Below are positions 23,481 through 34,763 of a stretch of 64,000 nt of DNA, piece after piece. Both the position numbers and the translations under genes were made by a program. The stretch covers positions 67,212,935 to 67,276,934 of the forward strand of contig CM043950.1 in the NCBI GenBank assembly GCA_014529385.2. The letters are read 5' to 3'. The stretch's first letter is position 1. Each line of letters opens with the position of its first letter. Source of the stretch: Adiantum capillus-veneris. Taxonomy: Eukaryota > Streptophyta > Polypodiopsida > Polypodiales > Pteridaceae. The notes beneath the pieces are model-generated. The model saw only the letters and a program-made list of their open reading frames with translations. It had not been told where the DNA came from and searched no databases.

Positions 23481-24470
23481 ATGGCTTCCACGTCTTCCCA
23501 CCCAAGAAGCTCTAGGTGTTTATGGTCTCTCACACCAACTAGCAGCACATACACTTTGCCTAGAAGGCCAAGTAGTAGAATATCATCAATTACAATATCA
23601 ACTTCAATAAGTGCAGAGAACCAATGGGTTGGACAAAGGATAAATAAAGGTTCATGGGTCCTCATGAAACCAAGAAGAGCCAAGAGGTCTAGTGCTATCA
23701 ATGTTTACCGCTCAGCATGGAAGGCCAGAGTGTTGGATTTCAAAGCTAAAATCGGCAAAAGATCTGTAAAGGACGTTCTTGTTCAGCATGTATTTACCCA
23801 TCCAGACGTGATAGCAAACGGTGGAAATGTGTCAGATATACATCAACCACGTTGCAATTGTAAGTATTCTTCACATCTCAACTGCATTTGATTTGTCATT
23901 TCACTTATTGATACTCTCATTTTAACTTTTGTTATATATTTTGCAACGTTTATCCCTCTTCTTACGATCAATGGCTCCATTCTTCACATCTCAACTACAT
24001 TAGATTTGTCATTTTCACTTATTGTTACTCTTAGTTTAACTCTTGTTATATATTTTGCAGATGTTTATCCCTCTTCTTATGAGCAATGGGAGCCTGTGGA
24101 GTCCATAATGGGCCTCTTCCTTGTCGTTCATGCCCACATTGGTTCTCTATAGTATTCATGGAGAACCAGCAAAAGCCTGGCTGATGAAGGAATATTTTTC
24201 TATGACCACTTCTACCAACTCTGCCCAGAGAATAAGAATGGCATGTTGGTGAAAGTGCCTCTACCAACCGACTGGAACACTGTGGACTGGCCAGTTCCTG
24301 AGGAAACAATGGTGGAGGCAATGCGAAGTAAGCTCTACAAGGATATAGAGAGGTCTCTACATAGCTCTTTTCCCACCAAACTAGTTATAATTGCAAACTT
24401 TTGTCATGTTGCACTGTTCGTAGAGTTGTTTCATAACTACAATATATGTGTTACGAAAACTATGTTCATG
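23481..24470 (+). pseudogene. Spliced plus-strand gene remnant with a duplicated intron
   Basis: An exon 23481-23859 ends at a donor ATT|GTAAGT. The frame includes VYRSAWKARVLDFKAKIG and KDVLVQHVFTHPDV. The matching acceptor is TATTTTGCAG|ATG at 24060-24061; joined in frame it reads NYVYPSSYEQWEP. A TAG stops it near 24150. Another open piece follows (24243 onward, LVKVPLPTDWNTVDWPVPEE). The intron is tandemly duplicated, see findings. I do not recognise the family. Confidence 0.5.
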
Positions 24471-24509
24471 TGAAAGTCATTTCAGTAGTCATCCTGTGAC
24501 AAACTTCTT

Positions 24510-24790
24510 GACAGAGTATGGTATGTAAAGGAAGAGATTGGCATATGGTGCGAGGTCACGCTTGACACTCTAGTTGTCAAGTACATGATTGCAAGACAAT
24601 CACTGTTAGTCTCCTTTTGGTATATGCGATCACAAATGCTCAAAGGTAAGTACATTCCTATGGACCAAGTTTCTGCAGGTTTGGAAGATAATCCTGCTGT
24701 GGATGTGGAAGTGTTTGATAAAGAGCATGGCCTAATGTTGGTGGTTACAATAAGGATCTATGCAGTCTTCTGCAGATGCGGCACGACATA
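24510..24790 (+). pseudogene. Further exon-like fragment of the same plus-strand remnant
   Basis: The frame reads RVWYVKEEIGIWCEVTLDTL and then SLLVSFWYMRSQMLKG at about 24513-24645, with stretches resembling a donor (AAAGGTAAG) and an acceptor (TTTCTGCAG). Coding-like composition but no family recognised. Confidence 0.3.
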
Positions 24791-25045
24791 ATTGAAGAGT
24801 AAATGGATAGGGACCTTTCAGATTTTTCCTTTTTCCTAGCTGGCCGTAAGCTGATGCGGCGTAGGGAGAAAGATATTTTGTGCAAAGAGTTGGATGGTCG
24901 GGTTGAAATAGTATCAATGTAACAAAGATTCTTGTGAACCCAAGTGTATACGAATGACTTTCAATACATGAAGCTTTTTTGAGCTCATTTGTCAATTGTG
25001 GTCTGTGAAAATAATTGTTCTTGAAATACATTTCTTTAGCCATTT

Positions 25046-25048
25046 CCA

Positions 25049-25113
<65 letters not shown>
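25046..25113. repeat. (TC)n microsatellite
   Basis: About 34 TC units with no interruption, close to the 3' end of the FCP1-like exon. It may mark the left limit of the three-gene block. Confidence 0.95.
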
Positions 25114-25117
<4 letters not shown>

Positions 25118-25147
25118 GTTAGACAAGACAAAGACATGATAGAAGAG

Positions 25148-25709
25148 TCATCTTAATTCATTAGAAAGTACAAACTCGTCCGTGAACAATGGACTGGGAT
25201 ACAATTTTTGTAAGTATGGAATCAAAATGTCTTCAAGGTAAAAATCAAAGGTATGCCCCTCAAAAGAGGGTGGTGAGATATTTGTTCTTGGTGGATTTAG
25301 GTCTCCCTTTTCAGGAGTATCATCAATTAGTAGTGTATTATTTGCATCAAAGGGTACATCAATTTGGATGAACGGTTTGTACAAAAGAGGTAAGTGTGGT
25401 TTTTTAGGGTGGTAGTGGCCCTCGACGGTAATGCATTTTCTATGATCATACAAAAAGGCAAAATCTGACGTATCAGCACCGCATACACCGCAAACTATTG
25501 TAACTAGTGGCGACAAGTTTTTCCTTTGCATTGAAGACCATACGGCAACTCTGAAGCGAGGAAGAAGAAATTGAATAAATTCTTTTGTTCCTGGAAAAAC
25601 CACGACTCGACAAGTACCCATCCAAAATGTTTGCAAATCCTCAAAGGTGTCTGCTATACCCAGAGGCACGCGCATCAGCAGCAATCCATTGATGTCCAAG
25701 ATAATCAAC
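25148..25709 (-). CDS. FCP1/NLI-type HAD phosphatase-like domain
   Basis: 187 codons, open, spliced in phase to the acidic exon. Motif I reads IILDINGLLL. The FCP1/SCP family has DxDxT/V here, so the second Asp is Asn. A central FRVAVWSSM matches the family's motif II region (Ser in VWSS). NTLLIDDTPEKG, followed by NPP and a Pro-rich turn, matches the DD motif. A plant subclass with LDLNGLL in place of DLDxTL is known, so Asn may be a lineage trait rather than decay. Catalysis is doubtful with the acid/base Asp missing. Length fits a single FCP1 domain. Two further copies occur at 38.8-41.2 kb. Confidence 0.75.
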
Positions 25710-25783
25710 CTCTGTAAAAGTTGACAAGTACATATAAGTAGTTAGAAGCTGAACATATTTTTCCATACTTGAATAGACATTAC

Positions 25784-26340
25784 CGGAACAACCGTATCTC
25801 TACAGGTAGCAAGGGTCCATATTGGGTCTCTATAGTGTTGTTGTCGTTGTTGCTATCCTCTACTTTAGCTTCATCATCGTAGTCATCATTCTCATCTTCA
25901 TCAAGGGTCTCCCCCATGGCTCTTTCTTCCTCATCCAGGGTTTCCTCCAAGGTCTTTTCCTCTCCCTCCGTTGGCCAGCTTGCATCATCCATATCCTTTT
26001 GGGGCTCTTTTCCATTGGCCGGATTGCCTCATCCATAGGCCTGCTTTCCTCATCCAGGGTTTCCTCTATGAGCTTTTTGGGCTCCTCCACTGGCCTACTT
26101 TCCTCTTTGATTGTCTCCTCCATAAGCCCCTCTGCTTGCACACTAGAACCTTGCATAGCCTCATTTGACCTTTCTTCATCCTCGGCTCTTTCATCTTTGG
26201 CTGGTATGACCCCCTCGGCCCGTTGTGATTCCACTGTATTTGATGCAGGGGCTTGTCATGGTGGCTCCTCATGTATTGTCATATCAATTGTGAGGTCGTC
26301 CAAGCAGCTATCTTCAGCTTCTCTAGGGTTTGACATAGTG
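25784..26340 (-). pseudogene. Acidic Glu/Asp-rich repeat region of the fusion gene
   Basis: A frame beginning MSNPREAEDSCLDDLTI at about 26335 is interrupted by a TGA near 26257. It continues with repeats of the form EETLDEESRPMDEA and EETLDEEERAMGETL, about four degenerate units of 20-27 residues. One single-base shift near 26000 moves the frame. The end is a run of Asp/Glu/Asn before the donor at 25783. Low-complexity acidic linker; chromatin binding is conceivable but not shown. Confidence 0.6.
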
Positions 26341-27023
26341 AGAAGGTGTTGTATTAGACTTGCCCGATATCTTTGCAAATAATCATATGTGTAGTTTTGC
26401 ACAGCACTCTACAAAATTGAATGACCACATGGTGAGAAGTCTTGTATAAAGAAAACCAAAACTGACTGAATGCATTACCAAATGGTTATCTTAGTCATGA
26501 AAGGTTTTAGTGCAAAGTAGCTTTGTAGGACATATTCTGCATGAAGAAGACATCTCCAGCCGCAAGAAGTTGCATCGATTTTATTTGGTACAGACACATC
26601 TTTGATTGGGGCCTTGTATAGTTCATACCTTCCACATAGCTTGCCATAAGAAAGCAATGATCTCTTTACACACCTGCACAAAGGAGTATCAAGATGTTAT
26701 CTTGAGGCTTTCAAATTTACATGGATATCTATAAGAAACACTTTCTGATACATAACACTTACAACCTAATTTCAGGGTGGGTTCCTTTTATTGAATTGAA
26801 CACTCACACTGCTGGCTGCTCAACATCAAGGCATATGAGACTCCAGTGATGGTTGTTCTAATAAGGAAAGATGATGACAGTTACTTCCAGCATAGCACAT
26901 TAGAGAAACCAACTCTCGAATGTGCCGGATGGATTGTTCTTCTGTCTAATAATCAGAGACATTTGTGGATCAAGAACAAACACCTCCGTGTGGGTGTGCG
27001 GTGGAAGTTTACTTTTGATCAAA
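26330..27023 (-). pseudogene. Ulp1-type cysteine protease domain (peptidase C48)
   Basis: Across three exons the frame reads VIIFPY, NNHHWSLICLDVEQP, VFNSIKGTHPEIR, then SCGWRCLLHAEYVLQ, and ends YDYLQRYRASLIQHLL. The His-Trp pair (26843-26851) and the Cys-Gly (about 26560) sit where Ulp1/SENP proteases have their catalytic His and Cys. The expected Asp-Ser (DS in the beta strand after HW) reads Asn-Ser. The oxyanion Gln before Cys appears to be Lys. This family removes SUMO or related modifiers. Three stops lie in the first exon. Ulp1 domains are known passengers of plant MULE-type transposons. Confidence 0.72.
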
Positions 27024-27489
27024 CTGCAGGGAGTGTACCTAAGTTAGTACACCTATCATTTGAGTTTTCAAAATTAGCAAAATATTAAAACGTACTTAAG
27101 ACAAATGTAGATAATTGTATATGATATCTGAGCATCTGGATCCAGCAATATAATAATGTCCACTGTATCCAGAGCCAGCTTTCTGGCTCCATCTATAAAT
27201 GGTATCTCTGCAAGCAAACCATCCTTCATTGAAAGTAGAGTATCTTTGTTGCTTGCATCTATGGATAGGGTCACATTGCATTCTCTTTTCCTTTGGGACT
27301 CCACTGCTACTTTCATTTTCTCCTTAAGTATTGCTTCCCTTATGTCTTCTGTTTTGCGAGCAACCGTCTCTGCCCTTGCCCTTGTATTAACATCATGTGT
27401 GACATCTACAACTGTGACTTGTGGAAATAGCTCAGGGGGGTATAGAAAACTTTCCCTCATTTTCTTATCCCTGCAGACATTGGGGACCA

Positions 27490-27922
27490 AAATTTTGTCA
27501 TACCTCCACCTTACCATTTTTAGTGTCTCGCTGTCTCTGTCCATTACAGTCCCCCTGTGGGCATGGGCTACTACAATGGTCATGTCACTGAAGTACTCAA
27601 GCAGGAAGTCCTCTGCTGCTTCCTGTAGAGCCATCAGTGCAACCACTTTTCACCTTTTAGTGCCCCAGGTAGCTTCTTCACAAATGGACCTCACCATCCT
27701 TTGAAAGGGCAGCTTTGGTATACACAAATCAACACATTTTTGTGCCTTCCTGATTTCTCTAAAAATTCCCATGCAGCTCTGTAACTTCTTCATCTTTGGA
27801 CCTTTCAAAATTTTACTTGGTTTTCCATGTCTCTTCTTTGGGGTTGTAGATCTGCTACTTGCCTTAGCTGCTAGCCCTGGTCCCTTGCCCACCTTCCTTG
27901 CAGTGGCCTTTGTTCTAGCCAT
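27490..27922 (-). pseudogene. Histone H3-like, CENH3-type histone fold
   Basis: The N-terminus reads MARTKATARKVG, as in H3 and plant CENH3. The alpha-N/alpha-1 region reads FREIRKAQK and KLPFQRMVRSI, then alpha-2 reads ALMALQEAAEDFLLEYFSD, then VVAHAHRGTVMDRDSETLK. Counting from the conserved RxI to ALQEA, loop 1 is one residue longer than in H3. A TGA (27650) stands where CENP-A/CENH3 proteins have a conserved Trp and H3 has Phe; one transition from TGG explains it. Both traits point to the CENH3 class, whose members replace H3 in centromeric nucleosomes. Unlike real CENH3, the protein does not end after alpha-3 but runs on. Confidence 0.8.
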
Positions 27923-27943
27923 TCCACTGTATAAAAATAGAAG

Positions 27944-28023
<80 letters not shown>

Positions 28024-28063
28024 CCCCCAAAACTCTCCCTGTCTCTCACCAAAACTTATCCCA

Positions 28064-28127
28064 TTACTAACGGCGCGCGTGAAAGAATTTTTTGACCCTC
28101 AAAAACACATCCGTGCGCTGTTAGTGA
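28064..28127. repeat. Palindrome P1 of the divergent region
   Basis: Left arm ACTAACGGCGCGCG; right arm complementary to CACTAACAGCGCACGG (28111-28126). About 30 bp separate the arms. Confidence 0.7.
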
Positions 28128-28356
28128 AAAGGAAACATAAAGCCACACTCTCTCTCTCTCTCTATCTATCTCTCCTTCCCCCTCTCTCCACTATTCCTCC
28201 CTCTCTCTATAACACAAACACACACACACACAGACTCTCTCTCTCTCTCTATATATATATATCTCTCTATCTCTCCAAAGCAGACCAAAACACACACACA
28301 CACACACACATAGACACTCTCCCTCTCTCTCACTCATTCTCCTTGCCTCTCCACAG

Positions 28357-28410
28357 TACTAGAGGCGCGCTTAGAGACATCCAAATCGTAGGTGGCTATC
28401 TCTGCGCGCC

Positions 28411-28416
<6 letters not shown>
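28357..28416. repeat. Palindrome P2 of the divergent region
   Basis: Left arm ACTAGAGGCGCGCTTAGAGA; right arm complementary to CTTAAAGGCGCGCAGAGA (28399-28416). Confidence 0.7.
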
Positions 28417-28462
<46 letters not shown>

Positions 28463-28611
28463 TTTGTGTGTGAGTGAGTGTGTGTGTGTGTGTGTGTGTG
28501 TGTTGTATCTGTGTCTGTGTGTGTGTAAGAGAGAGAGAGATATGAAATTTCCTGTGAGAGAAAGCGAGAGAGAGAAAAAGAAACACACACACACACACGC
28601 ACGCACACACG

Positions 28612-28712
<101 letters not shown>

Positions 28713-28768
28713 TTGAGAAAGAGAGAGGGTGATAGAGAGAGAGAGAGAGAGGCACAGGGTGACCTTTT

Positions 28769-28837
<69 letters not shown>

Positions 28838-29094
28838 GCCAAACCTTGGTAGGAGACGCCAAGCCTACTCTCTTTTTCACGTTCTCTCTGTCGGAGATGC
28901 AGACGCATGCTCAGTTTATCTTTCTCTCACTCTCTTTGACTCTCTCGGTGTCTCGTTTTCTCTCTCATACCTTTTAGGTGTCACGTACTAACGTATCCGG
29001 CCGCATTAAATGACCGAATGTGTGGCATCATGCACACTAGATTCTATTTTAATCACCACGTGGGGCACCGCCTGGGGTTACCGTTATACGTGTC

Positions 29095-29162
<68 letters not shown>

Positions 29163-29317
29163 AAGAGAGAGAGAGAGAGGGACAGAGAGAAAGAGAAGAG
29201 AGCGCAATGGAGTAGACGGCTCCCATGGAGTTTCTGCAAACTCCAACAACAAAAGGTCATCTCTTTCACTCTCTCTCTCTTTCTCTCTCTCTCTCTCTAT
29301 TTCTAACAATAGCTAGT

Positions 29318-29356
<39 letters not shown>

Positions 29357-29511
29357 GTGTGTGTGTGTGTGGAAACAAACAAACCCATATAGTTGAACAC
29401 ACACACACACACACAGATAGACACAAGTACACACACACACAGGCACAGGGGTGCACACAGACACTCTCTCTCTCTCCCTCTGTGTGTGTGTGTGTGTGTG
29501 TGTGCGTGCGT

Positions 29512-29574
29512 GTACTAAAGGCGCGCAGAGACAACCAAGTACTCTTTGCAACTCTCTACGTGCGCCTTTAGTAC
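29512..29574. repeat. Palindrome P3 of the divergent region
   Basis: Left arm GTACTAAAGGCGCGCAGAG; right arm complementary to GTACTAAAGGCGCACGTAG (29555-29574). It shares ACTAAAGGCGC with P1 and P2, with a different loop. Confidence 0.75.
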
Positions 29575-29601
29575 TATTGAGAGGCAGAGAGAGAAGTGTG
29601 T

Positions 29602-29737
<136 letters not shown>

Positions 29738-29767
29738 TTTTGTGTGTGTGTGTGTGTGTGTTTTGGG

Positions 29768-29834
<67 letters not shown>

Positions 29835-29848
29835 GACATTGTTTCCTG

Positions 29849-31177
29849 ATGAATAGGATTAAGTCCAGTAGGCAAAAGAGACTAAAACCGGACCCAGAGC
29901 TTGTGCCAGGATTCCAACCTTTACAGGCTCAGTTGCTTAGCGTTTCTGCCAAAAGAACTGTTGACTTTTCTCAGGACTTTGATCAAGAAGAGTCAATTTG
30001 TGAAGATGAGTTAGAGAGGTCGGCAGGCCAAGAGTATCCCTCACCCTACAAGGGTCCCTCACCCTCTACATTACTTGTGAAGAAAAATACAAGAAAGAGG
30101 AATATAGACTTCTCAGATGATGCAGATCTCCCAACAAGCAGTCCTTGTGCAAGTAAAGATAAATCCAAAGAGGATGTGCCTTCTCTGGAAGATCCAGCTG
30201 TAATTTATGAGAGGCTGTTCGATTTTGCAGCATCGTGTGGTGCTGGGGAAAAATATGATCTAGTTCATACTATGTTTAACCCAAAATTTGATATTGAAGA
30301 CCTTTTAGCTCAGCACAGTGAATTCTTGCAGCCCTACAGAGATCAATTTGAACTGATGGTGAAGGTAGGGAGGGTTGTTCTGCCCAGTATGACTTTCGTT
30401 CATTTAAATGACTGCGGTGGAAAAGGACAGGGACCGAAGAAGTATAGGGAATTACCACCTGCTTGCCGACATTCAGCTTGCCCTTTGCACCAAAAAGAGT
30501 GCAAACTTATTCAGGAATCCTTTGGCTTTATGATTTACCTGAACAGCCTGTTTGGATTCCTCATGCAGAATCCTGATGAGGTGATAGAGGAGCAGGATGC
30601 AGCACCAGACGAAGAATGCAAGGAGACAACACACATACAAGAAGTTGAGGAGGTTGAAGATACAGTCGATCTTGAGGTTGAGGCAATTGAAGTTCAAAGA
30701 AGTAAGATGGTGAGAACAACAGAAATCAAATTACCCTTGGATGTCAGTAACTTCACTATGAAGCATGCTCAGATGATGTTGCCTGCTGCTCCTGAGTTCA
30801 GGATTGGACACAAGACCTATATCTTTTTACATAATGTGCAAAGCATCTTTTATTTAAGGGAGGAATTCTCCCTGGCTATCATTTCCAGAATCCAAGAGGA
30901 GAGGCGTGGATTTGTTTCAGAGGATAGTAGCGATGATGAGGCAATGGAAACATCCAAGAATCCAATGGAATGCCTTCGAATTTTCTTTGAGAAAGCTAAA
31001 AAATACAAGGAGACACTACCGGATGAAGCCACCTTCCAAGCAATAAGACAAACCCTAAGACCATCACCAAGTCTCAAAGAAGTGGAGGATTGGTTTAACC
31101 ATTCAGGTCAGGAGTCAACTACATATGTGGACCTGTGGCAGGAAAACCTCTTTTTGCAGGATGAGAGCTTCATGGTC

Positions 31178-31272
<95 letters not shown>

Positions 31273-31729
31273 GTCACTTACTCAGACATTATATGTGCAG
31301 TCTTGGATTGCTGACAAGGATGACTTCCTTCGATGGCGGACTCGAGAGTATCGTGGAAGGGATGCGGCCCTAGCACAGTACCTTTCGAAGCTTTGCCAGT
31401 CACCGATAATAGTTTTTCACAATGGAATTTCACAAGAGGGTACAATAGAAACTTACACATTAAAGACATTATCACGCTTCTTGGGTGTACCCGTGCTGCC
31501 CAAAAGTGCAGATAAAGTCATTCTTGTGGACAAAGTCTTTGCCAGAGATTGTTTTGGTTACTGCCCGGGCTATACAGGTGGTCGGGCATCGTATTACTAC
31601 ACTTACACAGCAATGGCACAAGCTCTTAGCAGACAAAAACTGGATGAACTTTTAGAGCATGGCAAACATCTCATGATTCGTTACAAGGGTGATGTGCCAA
31701 AAAACAAGATTGAACCTTCAAAATCTTGA
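29849..31729 (+). CDS. Intact 626-codon gene of unknown family
   Basis: Open from ATG 29849 to TGA 31727-31729 without a stop, which is rare in this window. The N-terminus is basic (RIKSSRQKRLK), then acidic and Ser-rich. A Cys/His cluster DCGG...CRHSACPLHQKEC (about residues 189-218) could bind zinc. An acidic stretch (about 248-285) follows, then a folded-looking region (SIFYLREEFSLAIISRI; EVEDWFNHSGQE). Residues 443-484 are Ser-Leu repeats encoded by a TC microsatellite, probably an intron. The C-terminus has LGVPVLPKSADKVILVDKVFARDCFGYCPGY-type sequence ending basic. I recognise no family. Its placement between two broken genes of a possible transposon suggests an element-encoded accessory protein. 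No signal peptide or membrane segment is evident. Confidence 0.6.
31175..31300 (+). other. In-frame microsatellite intron (exitron candidate) of the 626-codon gene
   Basis: 126 bp, phase 0, starting GTCTCT and ending TTATATGTGCAG, with a long TC tract between. Removing it gives 584 codons; keeping it inserts about 42 mostly Ser-Leu residues. The length is divisible by three and there is no stop, so both forms are translatable. The acceptor is strong and the donor is poor. Confidence 0.5.
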
Positions 31730-31800
31730 TACACTTCAAGTAGCAATTGTATAAGATCATGTATTACAAAAATATATAAATTTTGTACAATGTCATCCAC

Positions 31801-34489
31801 TCAGAGTATCTTTCTCCACTTGTGGTTCACATACACCATTGTCTCTCTCCACCTTCGTTGACCTTCACGAGCACCGGAGTTGTTGTATGCCATTGATCTT
31901 TTTTTTTTTTTTTGTAAATGTCTGATGGCTTGTGTTGTTGCTGAAGAGGCCAAGACTTCTTTTGCATGCATTCGATGAATGATTCTACGATAGAACCATT
32001 CAAATAGTTCTCTCAAACTGTTAGCCTTGATTCGAGAGCCACCATGTCGTGTGTGCCTGAAATACGCATTTCTGGCCATGTAATGAGACTTTTCCATCCC
32101 TTGGGTATTCCATATTGCTGGGTTCCCATACTTTTGTATAAAATATGGTAAATGATTGAAAATGATGTGCTGGATATGAAAAAAGATTACTTAGAATGTT
32201 TTACACTCACATAGTTACACATAAAAGAGAATCAAATACACAATAATACCATGTAGTGAGTAATCTGGGTGTTTGTCCATGCTGTCTTGAATGATTTCTT
32301 GAGAAGGTTGAGATTATCCTTGAACTTGTTCATATCACCTTGTGACGAGTCATCTTTGTCGCACATCAAAAATAGCATGTCTATTGATCACCAAACCTCA
32401 GCCTTCGCGTTACGAGTAGTTGGTTCTTGATCTTTGGCTGCAATATGTGGCTTTTTCTAGCTCTGATACTCTACCTTGCTAACATAAGATGTGTTATATA
32501 TTTTTCCATGTTTTGTTAGCTTCGGATCCGTATTCCTTGGGGTGTAGATAAAAACCTCCGTGCCTTCACCCCACCGATGGATGGTTTGCATGGGACATCC
32601 TTCTCAGCAATTGATCTCTTTTCATCCCACTGGATTTTTCACATTGCCACCATGAAGCCCCATATCCGATAGTACCAATTCTAAGCACTGCAGGGCCACT
32701 TGTCGCTCTGCTGAGTTTTTGATTTTCCAAGAAAACTCGATTTATAAGTAGACCAATTTCTCCACAATTCTACAAAGGGCATGCATTGTACAGATGTGGA
32801 CATTCACAAGTGGTATTTTCAAAACCGATCGAAAAGCAAGGTCCTCAATGTGATGTGTTGGAGCTTTTCTCCACCACTTTGGGTCCATGACCTTTGCAGG
32901 CTCCATGCAGAACAAACACGGTGACTTTGCCATTGCACCCATTCCACAATTATACATGCACTTTAATGTTTTGAGGTCACCTGCAAGATTCCACTGAACT
33001 TGAAAGTCTCCCCTTCCATCTAGACGTAGTACCTCTCCCTGGTTAGTGTGTCGATCAATCACCTCTGGAACATTAGTTTGATGGAACACCCAATATAGAA
33101 TCTCATGATCTTCTTTCTTTACCTGCAACACAAAATAAATGAGACTTAAGTAGGTGTGAACATTTGATCTCAGCTGAGAATCTCGCTTACCTCAAAAGCA
33201 CCAAGCCACCATATATTAGATTCTGATTGAACACTAAAATACAAAGGATCATCATTGGGACACTTTGAGAGGGCTCTATTCATTAAAGTAATAGTAACAC
33301 GCTCTAACTTCTTGTCTTTAACAAGCTCACACTCATCCAGTTTCAACACAAAATGTAATACCCCTCGTGACTCTTCAAATGTGATGTTGTAAAACTCCAC
33401 CATTCTCTTCTGCAACATCTGTAGTCCATAAAAATATTATTGAACTCATCATATGCCATGTTTTCTCCATGGCCACTGTAAGTTGCTTTAATATGAAACG
33501 GTTGTCCAAGATATTCTCCCTGTGCGTCGTTAATCTGAAGCCTCTCTTTCCAAACACTTGAGGCTGATGGTAAAAGTTTGGATTTTATTCCCTTCTTAAC
33601 AAAGATGGATGAGATAGATTTCTGTATAGCCAAATATCCTCTTTTGCTTACACTAAGTGAATCAAGTGTGCCTTTGTATCTCTTTTGCAGGCATTGAGTT
33701 CTCTAAAATAAAACGCTCCACTACATTTCGCTGTAGGACCTTAAACTTTTTATCATGTACTATATCTGCTGCAAGGATTCTACTTATAAGTGGCTTCAAT
33801 CTCTTTCCTATATTGGCTTTGGGGTCAATGTTTTCCTTGTCAGGATAGATTGAATCTCTACATGAAGACAATGCATAAGTAAATAGCAAAAAATTTACTT
33901 AACTAACACTATTTAGGCACATGATAACAATGCATAACTAGAAAAACAAAAAAAAATAATTAACTAAGACTATTTAGTCAACCAAGAAGCATCACCTTAA
34001 TGCTCGGATTCTTTTCTTGAGACCTCCGCATGCAACCTGGACTGTTTCAAGATTGCGTAATTTCTTCTTTCGGATACGACCACCCAAGATGGTGTCCTTC
34101 ATTTGACAACTTCGTACCTTTCCTTTCAGTTCCTGTAGCTCTGTTTTGCTGTGAAAAATGGTAACCCGATCTGTAGAATGCAATTGTGAAAGAAGAACAA
34201 TCTCACATTGTTGAGCTTGGAGAATGCCCCTATAAGTTTCAGCTTGCCTTGTAAGAGATTTACAATAACCCAGACGGCCGTTTTCTCCATCACCAGCAAA
34301 GGTCAATAAGCTTGTAGGATTGACAAATGGTGAAGACACATTAGTCATTGGATTCTTAGGATAGAGAGAGCCTCTCGTCCAGATATCTATGTGCTTAGCT
34401 CCCTGAGCTCTGAGCGTGTCTATGGATGCAGGAGGTATATGTGTGTTTGCTTTACTCCGCTTAATCAATGGTTGGTTCTCGTTTTCCAA
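31801..34489 (-). pseudogene. Transposase-like multi-exon gene, broken
   Basis: Starts at ATG 34489 (MENENQPLIKRSK). Donor TTAAG|GTGATG is near 34001 and acceptor TGTAG|AGATTC near 33860. A frame with ENIDPKANIGKRLKPLIS follows, then YSGHGENMAYDEF, then LMNRALSKCPNDDPLYF, a donor GAG|GTAAGC near 33190, then VKKEDHEILYWVFHQTN. Next come GDLKTLKCMYNCG, SPCLFCM and VHICTMHALCRIVEKL, a frame with SDMGLHGGNVKNP, and finally NTQGMEKSHYMARNAYF and HTRHGG near 32060. These blocks recall large transposases with a GDLKTL.MYN / CLFCM / HG.NV / QG.EK.H pattern, but I cannot name the superfamily. At least three frameshifts and several stops. It ends 71 bp from the convergent 626-codon gene. Confidence 0.5.
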
Positions 34490-34763
34490 ATCAATTTGAA
34501 GGTGATATTTCGCTTATTTCTGCGTGTCATTTGTGCCATTTGAGGAGTGCGCCATTAGCCAAAGGTGCAGGTTTAATGAAAAGTGAATAGGCGGCTACGG
34601 CTTTGTCCCTCCATGTTAGCCTCATTCCCTCCATGTTGACGAGGTTCATTCAATGCAACTGAAAAGGAGATTATCCCTCAATCATTACGAACGAATGTTC
34701 AAAAGGGTAAAGAATCTACTTAAAGTATACTTTTGGACTTTTACCATTACAGACCTGCCTCTA

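Larger units (their letters stand above)
25148..27922 (-). pseudogene. Five-exon fusion gene: H3/CENH3-like + Ulp1 protease + acidic repeats + FCP1-like domain
   Basis: My model joins exons 27922-27096, 27023-26763, 26673-26479, 26406-25784 and 25709-25148. Donors include GTACGT, GTAAGT and GTAATG; acceptors end in CAG or AGAG. Phases agree across every junction, with one 1-base shift inside exon 4. The order is: histone fold (codons 1-145), a charged linker, Ulp1 domain, acidic Thr/Glu repeats, then an FCP1-like domain. Five or more in-frame stops (TGA 27650; TAA, TAG and TGA in exon 2; TGA in exon 4) show this copy is degraded. An alternative is two or three separate genes read as one; the continuous phase argues against that. 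The start is ATG 27922, beside a (TC)n tract. Confidence 0.65.

Noticed and set aside
25822-26382. 186-codon plus-strand frame over the acidic repeat region
   Set aside because: Its Leu/Ser/Phe-rich translation is antisense to the Glu/Asp-rich exon, which has splice sites and phase continuity.
27156-27704. 182-codon plus-strand frame opposite the histone-like gene
   Set aside because: The minus strand has unmistakable H3-like sequence; the plus frame is Ser/Leu-rich and shows no family.
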